A stretch of DNA of 64,000 bases, taken from the NCBI GenBank assembly GCA_030248195.1, contig JASAND010011208.1:1-64000 (forward strand), given 5' to 3'. Source of the stretch: Trissonchulus latispiculum. Taxonomy: Eukaryota; Nematoda; Enoplea; Enoplida; Ironidae. A model generated the notes under the pieces. That model saw nothing but the letters and a program-made list of their open reading frames with translations. It did not search any database and was not told where the DNA came from. How positions within the stretch are numbered: the first letter of the stretch is position 1; the number at the start of each line of letters is the position of its first letter. Below are positions 43,749 through 54,683 of the stretch, in pieces. The position numbers were made by a program, and so were the translations under genes.

Positions 43749-43779
43749 CGATCATAGCCATTTACGGCGATGAAGCGAT
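43749..43779 (-). pseudogene. U2 5' fragment (upstream target half)
   Basis: The first 31 nt of U2, ending ATGATCG, directly followed by the LINE leader (CTTCGCG...). The conserved U2 upstream region precedes it (43780-43890). Confidence 0.9.
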
Positions 43780-44500
43780 AAAACGGCCATTTCGCTGATT
43801 TCTTAAAAAGCCTGGGCCAGCCAAGCCAGGCTTCCAGATGAAACCTGAAACAGGGATGCAGCAGCCCCACTGTAGTTATATATACGTTGGACGACACTTA
43901 GGCTAATTGGCCCTAAGATCTTAGAATATGGGACTTTATCTCTTCCACCCCCCGGAGGAGGGGATTCCTCCTGCTTTTGCCCTTTTTTCCTGATGGTAAG
44001 CGCGAATCTGCGAAAATGCCCAATTTCGGCGAAAAATGGACGATTTCCGCCGAAACTGGGCATTTTCGACCAATATTGGCCAACTTTGGCGGTGGTGGCG
44101 GAAGTTGGAAAAATTTGCCAAAAGTTGAAAGATTTTGTGGAAAAAGATGGAAATTGCCGAAAACCAAACTAATATGAGGGAAACAGCAAATATTGAGCGG
44201 GAAAACTGACCGAGAATCGAAATTTGAACAATGTAACAACATTAAGGTTAGAATCAGAAAAGTTGGTCCGAAATCTGGATTTGAACACGGAAATCAGTCA
44301 ATTTTAGGATTAGGTGTGCAAAAACAGTGTTTTACTGCAAAAAATAATAAACTTACTTGATTATGTAAAACAATTTTAATTAAGAAACACTTCCTGTTGA
44401 ACATCCGCAAAACTAATGCGGGGATAGCGCAGCGGTTCGATTCTGGCCTCTCACCCGGCCGGTCAGGGTTCGATTCCCGGTGAAATGGCCAAATTTTGTT
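43780..44500 (-). repeat. Truncated U2 spacer with promoter
   Basis: It is nearly identical to 33216-33935: U2 promoter, then upstream DNA, then the tRNA-Glu-like sequence. It stops abruptly at 44500 next to an oppositely oriented U2 5' fragment. The roughly 100-bp repeat part is missing. Confidence 0.85.
44418..44490 (+). tRNA. tRNA-Glu-like sequence in U2 spacer (anticodon CTC)
   Basis: Fourth copy of the spacer tRNA-like sequence, only 10 bp from the junction at 44500/44501. Confidence 0.55.
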
Positions 44501-44536
44501 ATCGCTTCATCGCCGTAAATGGCTATGATCGTGTTG
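44501..44536 (+). pseudogene. U2 5' fragment in inverted orientation
   Basis: 36 nt of U2 from its first base through GATCGTGTTG on the plus strand. It is followed by unrelated DNA (ATTTAAGCG...) and preceded by a minus-strand U2 spacer. It has no U2 promoter of its own. Confidence 0.8.
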
Positions 44537-46175
44537 ATTTAAGCGTTAGGCGCAGCAATTGCCCACCTGTGTTGGCGAAAGAATGGACGAGTTTTAACTA
44601 GACTTTTATTTCAACTTTTTGACTTATTGAGAAAAGCATGTTGTTTAGAAGCTGATTATGCTTGATTAATTCAAGAACGAAATAACAAACAAATTGAGAC
44701 TAAAGCCCAAAATTGTCCAAAATCTATGATAGCCGAGGGCGAATAGAATTCAATGGGGGAGTCTAGAGAAACGACCTTTTTGTCAAGGGCGAGCAGAAAT
44801 TCAAAAAAGGTAATTTAATGGAACGGAAAAGGGGGATAAGAGAGGGAGGGGGGATAGTGTGGGGGGGGGGGACCCCCCCCACAATGACATTTTTCGGCCC
44901 CCCCCCCCAGATTTTAGAAAGTAAGCCCCCCGGGAGGAGGAAAACGATAGGTTAAAGGGCGACCCCCCCCCCCCCCCCAGATGACAGGGTGGGAGTTCCC
45001 CCCCAGGCAGGAGAGCGGACCCGGCACCCCCCGGGGCCAGGAAAAATTTGAAGTAGGAGGTGATAAAATATAAAATAGTTTAAGAGTGTAGGAAAAGGGT
45101 GGGAAAATATTGGGAGGGGAGGTTGGAGAAGTGAATGAGGTGATTGGGGATGTGGCGTGATGGTAGATTGGGGAGGGGGGGGCAAAATGTTAGAGAACCG
45201 TTACACATATGCGTAGGTGTACCACTTATTTTGGTTTGGGCTGGTTTTAAAAATGTTTAGTTTTTTGACGTTTTTACCGAAAACTGTTATTTCTAGCCAT
45301 TTTTTTATTTTTTCTAAAATTTTTAAAAATTGCCCAAATTTTGCAACAAATTTTCATTTTTCTTGTTTGGACCCAATTTTAGGGGATAGAGGTCTGGCCT
45401 TCTCGTGGGGGGTTTCACCGGGGGGAGGCTGTAGCCTGGCACACCATTTTTATATTACGTATCATATATTTATTTCCATGTAATTCTAGACGTATATCTT
45501 TTTACCCAGCCAGCAGCCTCCACTACCTGCGCCCGTGTTTGTTGAAACACGTGGGGTTGAGTGCCAGAAGCAGGTCGCTGGCTGCGGCAGCATATATATG
45601 CTTCTGAGCATGCCATACGCACCTACAGTTTCAAGGCGCATTTAGGAGGAAGGAGTGCTACAATACCATAACGTTCTACAATGTGGCAGGTGAGCTTAAT
45701 GTTTTCCATTCATATACAAAATTTAATTCGCTACTGCTTTTTCAAATGCCAAATTGTCTGGGAATTATGGAGGCCGCCCCCTCCCCAGGCCTGGGAATGC
45801 ACAGATTTTTGTTGGGGGGGGGCGTCGGGCGGGTAGCTTTTTTCTAATTCGCCCCTTCCCCAGCATAGGTGTGGCTGGGCAAAAAATCTGGGGGGGGTGT
45901 TCCGACGGAGGGTGGGGGGACCCCCCTAAATTTTCGATTTTATGCCAGTTTTGGCCACTTTTTGGCCGAAAATCTGGGGGGGGGGTAGCAAAAATCTGAA
46001 AATCGGGGGGGGGGGGTCGCGAACCACGAACCCGAACCAGAACCTTAATAAATTTCTTAGATTTGGTTTGATCGGGTACGTATATATATGCGTTGGCATA
46101 TGTTTAGTGATTGCTTAGCTTCGTGATAACTTATCTATTTTCATGAGCTTAAGTTGATGTTTTCTACTGTTTTAG
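44537..46175. other. Non-coding DNA with G/C runs
   Basis: No gene is recognised. G- and C-runs (44860-45000, 45165-45185, 45810-46020) dominate. A short segment near 45500-45570 contains CAGCCAGCAGCCTCC, resembling the terminal hairpin arm of the LINE tail, but its partner is not seen. Confidence 0.4.
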
Positions 46176-46237
46176 ACGAATTGTCTCGGTTGCAGAAACA
46201 GCAAGAGGATCTGCATCAACAACACCATTCTGCTCTC
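46176..46237 (+). CDS. HIP1: HIP1/HIP1R-like coiled-coil exon
   Basis: It follows a good acceptor (tgttttag). It encodes DELSRLQKQQEDLHQQHHSAL, a coiled-coil piece resembling the central rod of HIP1/HIP1R, clathrin- and actin-binding endocytic adaptors. The same open frame runs without a break into the ALG1-like start at 46238, and no donor is visible between, so the 3' border is unclear. Confidence 0.5.
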
Positions 46238-46386
46238 ATGGAATCGGAGTATCATGCCTGTGTGGTGGTTTTGGGTGACATTGGTCGGAGTCCCCGGATG
46301 TGCTTTCATGCCCTCTCTCTGGCAAATCATTGGTGGATCTGATTGGCTATGATGGTTCACAGCTGCCTCAGCGAATGCGCAAGGAA
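46238..46386 (+). CDS. ALG1: ALG1-like exon 1 (frameshifted)
   Basis: The start MESEYHACVVVLGDIGRSPRM, then HALSLA, matches the N-terminus of ALG1. ALG1 is the ER beta-1,4-mannosyltransferase that adds the first mannose to the lipid-linked oligosaccharide. After ANH the frame must shift by one base near 46331 to continue VDLIGYDGSQLPQRMRKE. This implies a pseudogene, a sequencing error or an unrecognised short intron. A possible donor GTATAT follows at 46387. The matching next exon is 4 kb away at 50438. Confidence 0.65.
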
Positions 46387-46394
46387 GTATATAT

Positions 46395-46668
46395 ATATAC
46401 AGGTTCGTAGCCAGGGGGGGGGGGACGGGACGTGGGAGGCATGCCCCCCGAAATCGGAGGCAAAAGAAGATATTTTAATGCGTAGCAGCAGCGTGAATAA
46501 ATAATTCGAAAGATTTTCGCCTGCGGCGCTACTATTCCAAAAAGTTTTAAATTTTGCTTGAAATTTGCCTCCACTGGGTCAGTTGCGGTAGAAATTTTTG
46601 ATTTTGATTTTGATGGAGCATTTTTGACTTGCGCCTCTCCGAATTTTTTTTCTGGCTACGCTAGTGTA
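46395..46668. mobile_element. Candidate MITE with CGTAGCCAG/CTGGCTACG ends
   Basis: Short inverted ends (TTCGTAGCCAG on the left, CTGGCTACGCTA on the right) bracket about 260 bp. A G-run sits next to the left end and there is no coding potential. It resembles the CTGGC family in layout but has different ends. A CCGGCTTCGCCGG hairpin lies just outside at 46724. Confidence 0.5.
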
Positions 46669-47071
46669 TTAGACTTCAAAAGTCAAGAAAAGTAGGGTTT
46701 TGAGGGTAAATTTTCCAAAAAATTTCCGGCTTCGCCGGATTTAAAGGCTTTTTGGCTGTTAGCCTTTGGTTTTGGCATGGACTCGTGCTAGTTGTATTTT
46801 TCGTTGTCTCTTGTTAGATACGTGAATATGGGTTGTTCAGCGAAGCTGGTCCATATTAGTGCGCTTTAAACCTAGTCCTCTTGTCATTTACAACCTGCCC
46901 CTCCCCCCCCATATTAACGTTTTAAAACCTAGTCCTCTGTCCACCTATATAACCTAATGTCACCCATATTCCATTTTTCATGCTCCACCGGAGCATTTTT
47001 ATTCTTGTTTTCTTTTAATTATGTACGTATTAATTATTGAGATTGATTATTTTTATTTGTTTTTTTGATAG

Positions 47072-47207
47072 GAACTTGCTTCAGTGCGCTCCGATGCCCA
47101 GCAAAGCTCGACAGCACTGAGCGAAGAGCTGTCTCAATTGCGTGCCAAGGATGCCAGTTATCGGGACCAGCTAGACTCGCTAGCCCAGGGACGGAACCAA
47201 CTGTTTT
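47072..47207 (+). CDS. HIP1: HIP1/HIP1R-like exon (coiled coil)
   Basis: Acceptor tttgatag and donor gtgagt frame 136 bp encoding ELASVRSDAQQSSTALSEEL followed by SQLRAKDASYRDQLDSLAQGR. This is an Ala/Gln/Ser-rich coiled coil matching the end of the HIP1 rod ('KQELATSQRELQ' region, from recall). The next exon continues the HIP1 order. Confidence 0.65.
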
Positions 47208-47644
47208 GTGAGTTTGTTTTGAGTGAATGGCATGGCTGTGGTGTCCTAAAATTTATGAGGATTTCGAATTTTTTATTTATTATTGATTATTGTATTTAGT
47301 TTTTCCTGTTTGGTGGACTCCTTCGAGTGGGGAGAAGATTTTGTATGATGTTGATACTATACTACAGTAGTTCTTCAGAAGCAAATTTCGCGGGGGGGGG
47401 GAATTATGAGAAGTCTGAAATTTCGGAAGGAAAATTTAAGGGGCTACGCTCCTGAAAGGCCACATCCAGGGGGGGTGGTTCATGGGGTCTAGACCCCCCC
47501 TTTTGGGGTGATAAAATGATGACTTTTTGCTACTTTTATAGCATAAACAGCTATTTTAAAAAATTTTCCGCGCAATCAATTACTTTTTGCAAGAAATAAA
47601 CAATTTTATAATTTTGTAATTTGTGTCTATTTGTCTATTTTCAG

Positions 47645-47734
47645 CCAGCATCTGTAAATCCTGCCATGACAGCCTCACTGATACCCTGGACCAGTTTGAC
47701 AATCCGGCTCATTTAGGAGTCACCTGTTCTCCGG
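47645..47734 (+). CDS. HIP1: HIP1/HIP1R-like exon (post-rod region)
   Basis: Between acceptor ttttcag and donor gtaggt it encodes ASICKSCHDSLTDTLDQFDN followed by PAHLGVTCSPG. This resembles the HIP1 segment just after the coiled coil (IIQDALNQLEEPP in human, from recall). Confidence 0.7.
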
Positions 47735-48241
47735 GTAGGTTTTTTCATTTTCAAAATTCATTTTTCTCGAGGTTTTTCCTTGTACTTTTTGTACAATATT
47801 TTCTATAATTTGGATATTTTCCTGTGGTATTGAAAATTGAAAATGGAAAATGTTTGGAAGACCTTAGCTTTTTTCGACAATTTTTTTCTTGAAATAGTTC
47901 AATCGGCCCCTTTGGGGAGGGATGGGGGGTATCAAAGCTGTCCTGACTCTCTTTTGGGGGGGGGGGGGGGGTGAAGAAAACCTTTTTAAGCTAATTTTGT
48001 TTTATATTTGACGATTTTGATAAAAATTTCGATCCGAACGCCTTTCCTTTTAAAGTTGGACGCCCTCCCCCCTTTCTAGAATCCTGGATGCGTCTTACCT
48101 GTTGAGGTCTTCAACTGTAGCTGATTCTTGCATCAAATACTGTGTTTGTTAGTAGAATTGTGATCGGAACAAATTTGAGGACTAATTCAGAAAAATTTTC
48201 ACCACTTTTTGTCACCATTTTCTTATTTTGTTTTCTTGCAG

Positions 48242-48326
48242 AGTACATCCTTAGCAGTGGATCCTTTCAGGGAAATTTGTGATCAACTCTCTGCCACATT
48301 GTCCGGTGCTGGTGATTTTGGTGATG
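48242..48326 (+). CDS. HIP1: HIP1/HIP1R-like exon
   Basis: Between acceptor tcttgcag and donor gtaggt it encodes STSLAVDPFREICDQLSATL then SGAGDFGD, in register with the previous and next exons and with the HIP1 region before the talin-like domain. Confidence 0.6.
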
Positions 48327-48746
48327 GTAGGTTCTGATTTTCATAAAAATTCTTTTCCAAAAATAATATTTTCATTTCCACCAATTTGGCCAGCCATCAA
48401 ATTTCATGTTTTATTATTTTGATGGCTGATTTTTGGAATTTTATTTTGTGACATCTTATTAGGGCTGTGAGCATTACTTTAGAGGTGAACAATTTTTGGG
48501 GATGAAGTAGAAATTGGTCATAGGGACTGTAGTTAGTTATTTCTGAAAACGTTTTAGGGGGAAATTTTCTAAAACTGCTTGCGTGTGTCTCGCACTGCTT
48601 GTCTACTTTTTGTGTGCAAATTCACTGGATAAATTTTACCGTTTAGTAGGACTGTGAACAGGTTTTTTGGAGAGCTCGGATTTTTACAAAATAATTTTGT
48701 TTGTATTATATTGAATTAAAATCTGTTAATATTTTCACTATTTCAG

Positions 48747-48847
48747 CTTCTGATTTACTTCTTCCAATTATTGTCTCTTTTTCCTCTCACCTGTGCGAGC
48801 TTCTACTTCATGGAAAGGCCACCGCCAACGCTGCCCCTGTGTTGAAA
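48747..48847 (+). CDS. HIP1: HIP1/HIP1R-like exon
   Basis: After acceptor atttcag it encodes SDLLLPIIVSFSSHLCELLL followed by HGKATANAAPVLK. This matches HIP1 'LLHSITLLAHLTSDAIAHG' (from recall) in position and character. Donor gtatga. Confidence 0.65.
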
Positions 48848-49214
48848 GTATGATTTAAATATGATAATAATTAAGATATTAATTAATTGAAATTATATGT
48901 CACATTGAGTGAGTGCATTTTGTGTAGTGATTGATTATTATGTGTTATGGTGTTGTAGTGCGTAGTGTTGAGTTCTAAGATAATGCTTTTTCAGTAAATA
49001 ATTCCCTCTACGTTTCCCTGATTTCATAATAATTAATCACCAAGATTTATCGAGATTCTGTGGTTTGAGTGTATTCTGAATGTTTCGTGGGCGACGTTAT
49101 TTCACATTAAAAGGCCGCCGCATTATCTTTATTTATTAATTGCCTTTAATTTTAATTAATTTTTAGTTGTATTATTTGTGTTGATTAGGCTAATTGGAGG
49201 TTTTTTATTTGCAG

Positions 49215-49283
49215 AAGTGGGCAGTCTATGTCGACAGTGTGGGTCGGATGCGGGCGAATTGTTTGCTGCTTTTGTGGCACATG
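49215..49283 (+). CDS. HIP1: HIP1/HIP1R-like exon (last seen)
   Basis: Between acceptor atttgcag and donor gtaagt it encodes VGSLCRQCGSDAGELFAAFV then AHG, resembling HIP1 'EACKQYGRETLAYLASLEEEG' (from recall). No exon for the following talin-like/THATCH domain is found downstream in the window, so the gene is partial here. Confidence 0.65.
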
Positions 49284-49394
49284 GTAAGTGTATCCTTTAG
49301 TCAGTCAGTTAATTTGTTTCCGCTGTCGTGGGAAGGCAATTAGCGTCCTGTGGATTGGAAAGCCTTGAAGGGCCACGCCGCTCCCCTTCCAAGG

Positions 49395-49535
49395 ATTGAT
49401 TCATTTTAGAGAAATAATGAAAAACGCCTGCTTGCAGTCACTAAGGCAAAAGCCTTAGCCCGAACAGGAGAGAGCCAATGTGTGCTGTTTCGGACAAAGG
49501 CTTTGCCTTAGTGACTACTGGCTGGCGTTTTTCAT
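49395..49535. mobile_element. Short fold-back (CTTAGTGACT arms)
   Basis: The arms 'gcagtcactaaggcaaa.gcctta' and 'aaggctttgccttagtgact' are inverted around about 60 bp. It is likely a small non-autonomous element in an intron. Confidence 0.5.
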
Positions 49536-49909
49536 TAATTCTTTAAGATTAATGCTTGTATCCTTTGTGAATTCGCCTGCTAGCTAGCGTTTACCTCATT
49601 TTCTTGATGTAAAATATTGATTCGCGCAGCAATCCTTGGAGCGAATCCATATGGGGAGCCTCCACCTCCTTTGACTAGGCGGATATGTGAGGACCTCCAT
49701 TTAATACGGGGTTCCGTGTCCATAGGATTTTTCACCGACGCGGTTCCAGTGCCCCCCCTCCTGGACTTATCATTGAGGTGACACTTCCGGCAGTGTGGCT
49801 GTGTATCTGAAGATGAGCACCGGCACCCCTTGGCCCCTGAGACAGGACTAGAGGTGTATTCTCCAGGGATCACCTTTTACCGCACTTTTTCTTACAGTCC
49901 AGTGTCTGT

Positions 49910-50060
<151 letters not shown>

Positions 50061-50437
50061 GTTTATTAGTTTGTGATGGGATATATTTAGTCTAGCCTTG
50101 ATGTAGATCAGAGATTTAAAATCTGTCGAAGGTTTTGACCAGTGCGGCGTATGGTTTTTTGCTTGAAGCCGAACCGGAACCTCCTAGATTCATGTACATA
50201 GCCGCGTACGATAGTGATTACGATTTAGGTGTTGTGAAGTTTTAGCTCTAAGGTTTAGTCTTGCAACAAAGAATTTACAAAATGTGCCTGTACATAAACT
50301 GAAACTGGCTGACCTTTTCTCACATCATTTAGACGGCAACAGTATGTGCAGATTAAATAGATTAGTGGATATTTTTAACCCTATACTCCTGCGAAACATT
50401 TTATGTCCTTTTCTGGTTTATTCTTTGTTTGTTTCAG

Positions 50438-50610
50438 CAGCGATAAGATATCAGTGAGGATTATGACCAGCTCACCCGCCTTCCTGCATGCCCTGCTCAC
50501 CCCTGTAGCCTGTGGAATGAAATTTACCGGACAACTCCTGACCCTATGGTTTACCCTGATCCTGTGTCTACAGAGTCGACCCAGTCTGCTGTTAGTACAA
50601 AATCCTAAAG
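50438..50610 (+). CDS. ALG1: ALG1-like exon 2
   Basis: Acceptor ttgtttcag and donor gtttgc. It encodes SDKISVRIMTSSPAFLHALL, then a hydrophobic stretch TGQLLTLWFTLILCL, then SRPSLLLVQNPKG. The QNP-(P/K)-G end matches the ALG1 motif 'FLQNPPG' (from recall) that precedes the next conserved block. Splice phase with the exon at 46238 is off by one base, consistent with the frameshift noted there. Later ALG1 exons are not recognised in the window. Confidence 0.65.
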
Positions 50611-50697
50611 GTTTGCTTTAAAAGTGTGATACTTTGTTATTGCTTGAGGATAATGAGGAGGGGGAAGGGCGGGCGGTTTACAAGACTCTCCCAGTTA

Positions 50698-51056
50698 AGC
50701 CGGGTTCACACTGGAGTCTTAAGTCTTTAGTTTTAAGTCGTTAGTTTTAAGTCTTATGTCTTTAGTCTTTACTGGATTTGATTCACACTGACGTTTTTAG
50801 TCTTTAGTCGTAAGTCTTAAGTCTTAAGAGATAAATTTATTTCATGTCCAGTCTTAAGGTCTTAAGCAAGCTAAAACCTTAAGACTAACGACTAAAGACT
50901 GCAGTGTGAATCAAGCGTGTCTTAAGTCTTAAGTCTTTAGCAGACTAAGACTTACGACCTTACGACTTAAGACTCAGTGTGAACCAATTTCCCAAGTTTT
51001 AAGCCCTAAAGACTTAAGACTTGCGACTTAAGACTCCAGTGTGAACCCGGCTTTAA
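50698..51056. mobile_element. Fold-back built from AGTCTTAAG repeats
   Basis: The ends are 'aagccgggttcacactggag' and its reverse complement. The interior is an array of 8-10 bp AGTCTTAAG / AAGTCTTTAG-like units in opposite orientation on the two sides, centred near 50880. No coding capacity. Confidence 0.75.
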
Positions 51057-51245
51057 TGAATTTTATTGCTGCAGTAGGACTCTTCCTGGGACGGTAATTC
51101 ATGATTACTTATGTAGTCTGACATCAATAAATGTGTCTTAGAGCCTTTCCGTGCGGCGAGTTGAACGAGTTAAAGGAGTTAAATTACAAGATCCTTTTTG
51201 CGCGCAGGGTAAAAAGAGGGAAACAGTTCATTTTAACTCGCCTGT

Positions 51246-52018
51246 TGAGTTAAGGGGGGGCTACTAAAATCGACTTGCCCCGACTTTGTCCGATTGGCCT
51301 ACTTTTTGGCGAAGATGTAGAGCATGGGTGTGGTCAAAAAATATCGGGTACTGAAACTTTAGTTGCCCTCCAGCCTTGTGCAGCCGTCGGGTTTATGTGC
51401 CCGACCCCCCCCCCCGTTTTTCACAACTACCAACATAATTAATTAAAAATCTCTGCTGGCTGCAAAACCCTAGCTTCAAAGTTGCCATTTGCAAATATGA
51501 TTTGGCACATGTGCCCCTATCTGCAGAAAAATACTAGAATAAACTGGCCATAATTTCTTGCCATTTGGCACAAATGAGTACTCCTATAGGGCCTTCTTTT
51601 ATGTCAAATTACAGCCTTCTAGCTCGTACCAGTAATAAAGTTTTTCTTTCGTTAGCCAAAAATTTTTAAATTTTTGCCGAAACTTCAACTTTGAAGAGTA
51701 ATTCCGAGAGATGCAGATAAGATACAGACATCTAGAATTTTTCAGCAAGTAGGGACATATGTGCCAAATCATATTTGCAAGTGGCAGCTTTGAATCTAGG
51801 GTTTTGCAGCCAGCAGAGATTTTTAATTAATTATGTTGGTAGTTGTGAAAAACGGGGGGTCGGGCACATAAAATCGACGGCTGCACAAGGCTGGAAGGCA
51901 GCTAAGATCTCAGTACCCGATATTTTTTTGACCACACCCATGCTCTACATCTTCGCCAAAAAGTAGGCCAATCGGACAAAGTCGGGGCAAACCTTTAGTA
52001 GCCCCCCCCCCCCTTAAA
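51246..52018. mobile_element. Fold-back element, arms about 300 bp
   Basis: The left arm (from 'aagggggggctactaaa') and right arm (to 'tttagtagcccccccc..ctt') are near-perfect reverse complements, with matching 'gcctactttttggcgaagat' and 'gcaaatatgatttggcacat'. The central loop is about 170 bp. It is bordered by TTAA-type sequence, and GAGTTAA(A) lies near both ends. Confidence 0.8.
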
Positions 52019-52312
52019 CGAGTTAAACATTTTTAACCCTACTCATTTAACTCTGTCTCCAAAAGGCCCTTAGTTTGTTCAGCAAAATGGCTAGTGTGGA
52101 TAGGTCGGGAGGGTGGTCCTTCCGAGCAATAACGTTCCCTTCTATGATTTAAGAGATTTGTGCAAAAACAAACATCCTGACTTTTTTTTGCTTGGCATCA
52201 TTCAATATTCGTGGACCCTCCTCTATATCTCTATTCATCCCCTACCCCTCCCCGTCCAGACTCCAATTGTTTGCCAAAGCCAAATTTTACCATTTTTTAC
52301 CGTTATCGCAAC

Positions 52313-52375
52313 ACGGGACGGCCGAGTGGTTTAGGCGTTCGATTTCGGATCCGATAGTCCTAGGTTCGATAGTTT
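52313..52375 (+). tRNA. Class II-type tRNA relic
   Basis: GGACGGCCGAGTGGTTTAGGCG has the box A of Ser/Leu tRNAs, and 'ctaggttcgatag' resembles a T arm, but the acceptor pairing is poor. Probable pseudogene. Confidence 0.4.
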
Positions 52376-52653
52376 TCACAAATCCCCTTCAGCAAGGAAC
52401 TAATCACATATCGGTTCGCCGTGGGCTCTAGCCAACCCAGCTATTCATCCTTAACTAGCCGCCATTTTTAGTCAAATGTAGCTGAAAGTTTTCTCATCTT
52501 AATGACAGTACCTAATTTTGGCAAATGCCCGAATCCGCACCAGTACCTTAATCAGCATTCAATTGAGGTTGCTATCTCTTGAGAATTGTAAATTTTTCTT
52601 GTTAACCATTGACTCTGTTTGATCTTACACTAACTGGTTTTGCGTTGTTTCAG

Positions 52654-53049
52654 TTTTGGCAGGTCAGCCTGCCACCAGGTGGAGGACTGGTACCTCATGC
52701 AATGGAGGTGCTCCTTCCATTCGGAGTAGCGGCAGCGGAGCCCACGACAGGCACTACTCTGAATGGGGTGGTCGCAGAGGTAGACGTGAAACCCTTCGGG
52801 GGCCCTTCACCCCCAGTTGTCTCCCTGGGGGTCGCTGACGATGAACAGCATCCACAGCGCATTAACAACATCCCACGCTTCAGCGCCTGTCAAATTTCGC
52901 GGGTGTCACCAACAGTACCCTCGCGAGTCCAGTCTCTAGTCTTGCGGGTAAACCTTCCCTTCTGCTGGGATCCCCAGAATCTATCACCAATATTAGTGGC
53001 CAGGGCTGGGATGGTTGCAGTATTGCTGGGCCCAAAATTAGGTATAAGC
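52654..53049 (+). other. Putative exon(s), frame inconsistent, unknown product
   Basis: This follows a good acceptor (cgttgtttcag) and is GC-rich relative to its surroundings. One frame gives a Gly/Ser/Arg-rich start (NGGAPSIRSSGSG, WGGRRGRRE). A different frame further on gives GVTNSTLASPVSSLAGKPSL then LLGSPESITNISGQGWDG, and a third stays open for 147 codons. The coding-like character with frame switching suggests a decayed exon or base errors. No family is recognised. Confidence 0.35.
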
Positions 53050-54683
53050 TAATTAACAATTAAGTGATACAGCTAATGCTTAGTTACACGAAATTGGATA
53101 AGACTAGCACTGAGTTACATTACATACATAGATAGCTATGGAAACGCTACATGGAAGAAACAACACAGAGCACTGAGTTAACCTTAGCCAAAGCTATCTT
53201 GTTTTTATATACCAATGGTTGGTAGCTAGATGTTACGAAACCCAGGGATTAAAACTGAGTTAGTTTATTCTAGATAGATGTATGTAGATAGACTATGTAG
53301 ATTAAGTAGCTTGGCGGGAGTGCATTAAGATTTTTGAATTGGATCGCATTTAAAGTTTTCAATCTGTGGCAACCGCATAAAATGTTGTAAAACTTATTTT
53401 CATTATTTTTAATTTTTATTTGGCTACGGCTTATGTACGATCTTGAAAAATCTCCATCTAGGGATATGATTACGTTGAAGTTATTAAACTTAAAGGAATC
53501 GCTTCGCCTTCACCTTGTTACAAGATGTAGTACGCAGTTCACGTAGTTAACGTACGTAGTTTTGTAAAGTTAAGTAAAGGTTTTCCAATACTATCGACAA
53601 TATAAGCTGACACAAATATACCCATTCTGAATATTCTAACTTGATGTTGTAGTTGTAGTAAACTTGTACAATAAAATTACATGTACATACACACTAAGTG
53701 GATGTTATTCTGCCCAATTTGTTGTGATGTATTGAACAATATGTAAATTTTGTACGTAGGTACAGTTGAAATAAGCTGCATGTGAATTTTGATTTACATT
53801 ACAAAATTGGAGACAGTGTAAACCAAATATCTAAATATGATGCCTGTAAGCTTATAATAAGGTCAAGTGCAGTTCCATTACCTATTTTCAAAATGCCTCG
53901 GTTTAAAAGTATTGATTAAGTTTGGAAAACGGTTGTATCAGCAGAGCTCATTCTTTTGGTCGTTGTTTACAGATATGTACGGTTTACTTTCTTTTTGTGT
54001 GGCAGGTAGTGTTTTAGAACGGCCGGGTTGAGCCTTCCGGCGGCTGACCGGCGGATGCTCAGAATGTTTTAGTATCCAAAGGCAAACTGGGCTGGAAATT
54101 TCGAAAATTTTTACATTATACATTACAGGGTCAATAGAAACGGTTTTTACCGTATATAGTTTGATTGAATTCACATTCAGTCTTGGATTTGTGTTGTGAA
54201 AGTTTTCCAGGTTCGTGCAACCTGGAAAAACCTGGAATTTGCTGATGTCGTCACAGTTTTTTCAAATTTCAAATCTTTATGTTCAGGCTAGTATTGCTCT
54301 CCAACCGTTCGGGTTAAAGCAAAGATAATGCATTGTATTTTGCCCCCATGTCTTCTCCTATGATGTGCAGAAGCTTAAATGTATTCTTTAGACCTAGCCT
54401 AGATATTATGTATGCGCATCGAACAGAAATTAAAGTTTGTGTTTTAATCCGAAATTTTAAAAAAATTAGTAATAAATAAAGAAAACAGGGTGGAACCTCT
54501 TGACCCGGTGACTTGTGTTATATACATTGCATGTGCTTGCTCGAAATGCTTGGTCGATGGTTCTTAGCTGACCCTCATTAGCTCACCATGCACACATCCG
54601 TGGCCGTGTGGATCCAACAACTTCATTAATGTCCACCATAATTATTTGCAAATTTTCTCTCTTTCGTCTATTATCTTGTAGAT
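53050..54683. other. Non-coding DNA
   Basis: AT-rich with no recognised gene, RNA or long repeat. Short open frames are unsupported. Confidence 0.5.

Noticed and set aside
15189..44500. Reading the repeats flanking each LINE as LTRs or as LINE 5' monomers
   Set aside because: The repeats contain complete U2 genes with promoter and spacer, and one occurs without a LINE attached (33032-33215); they are the target array, not part of the element.
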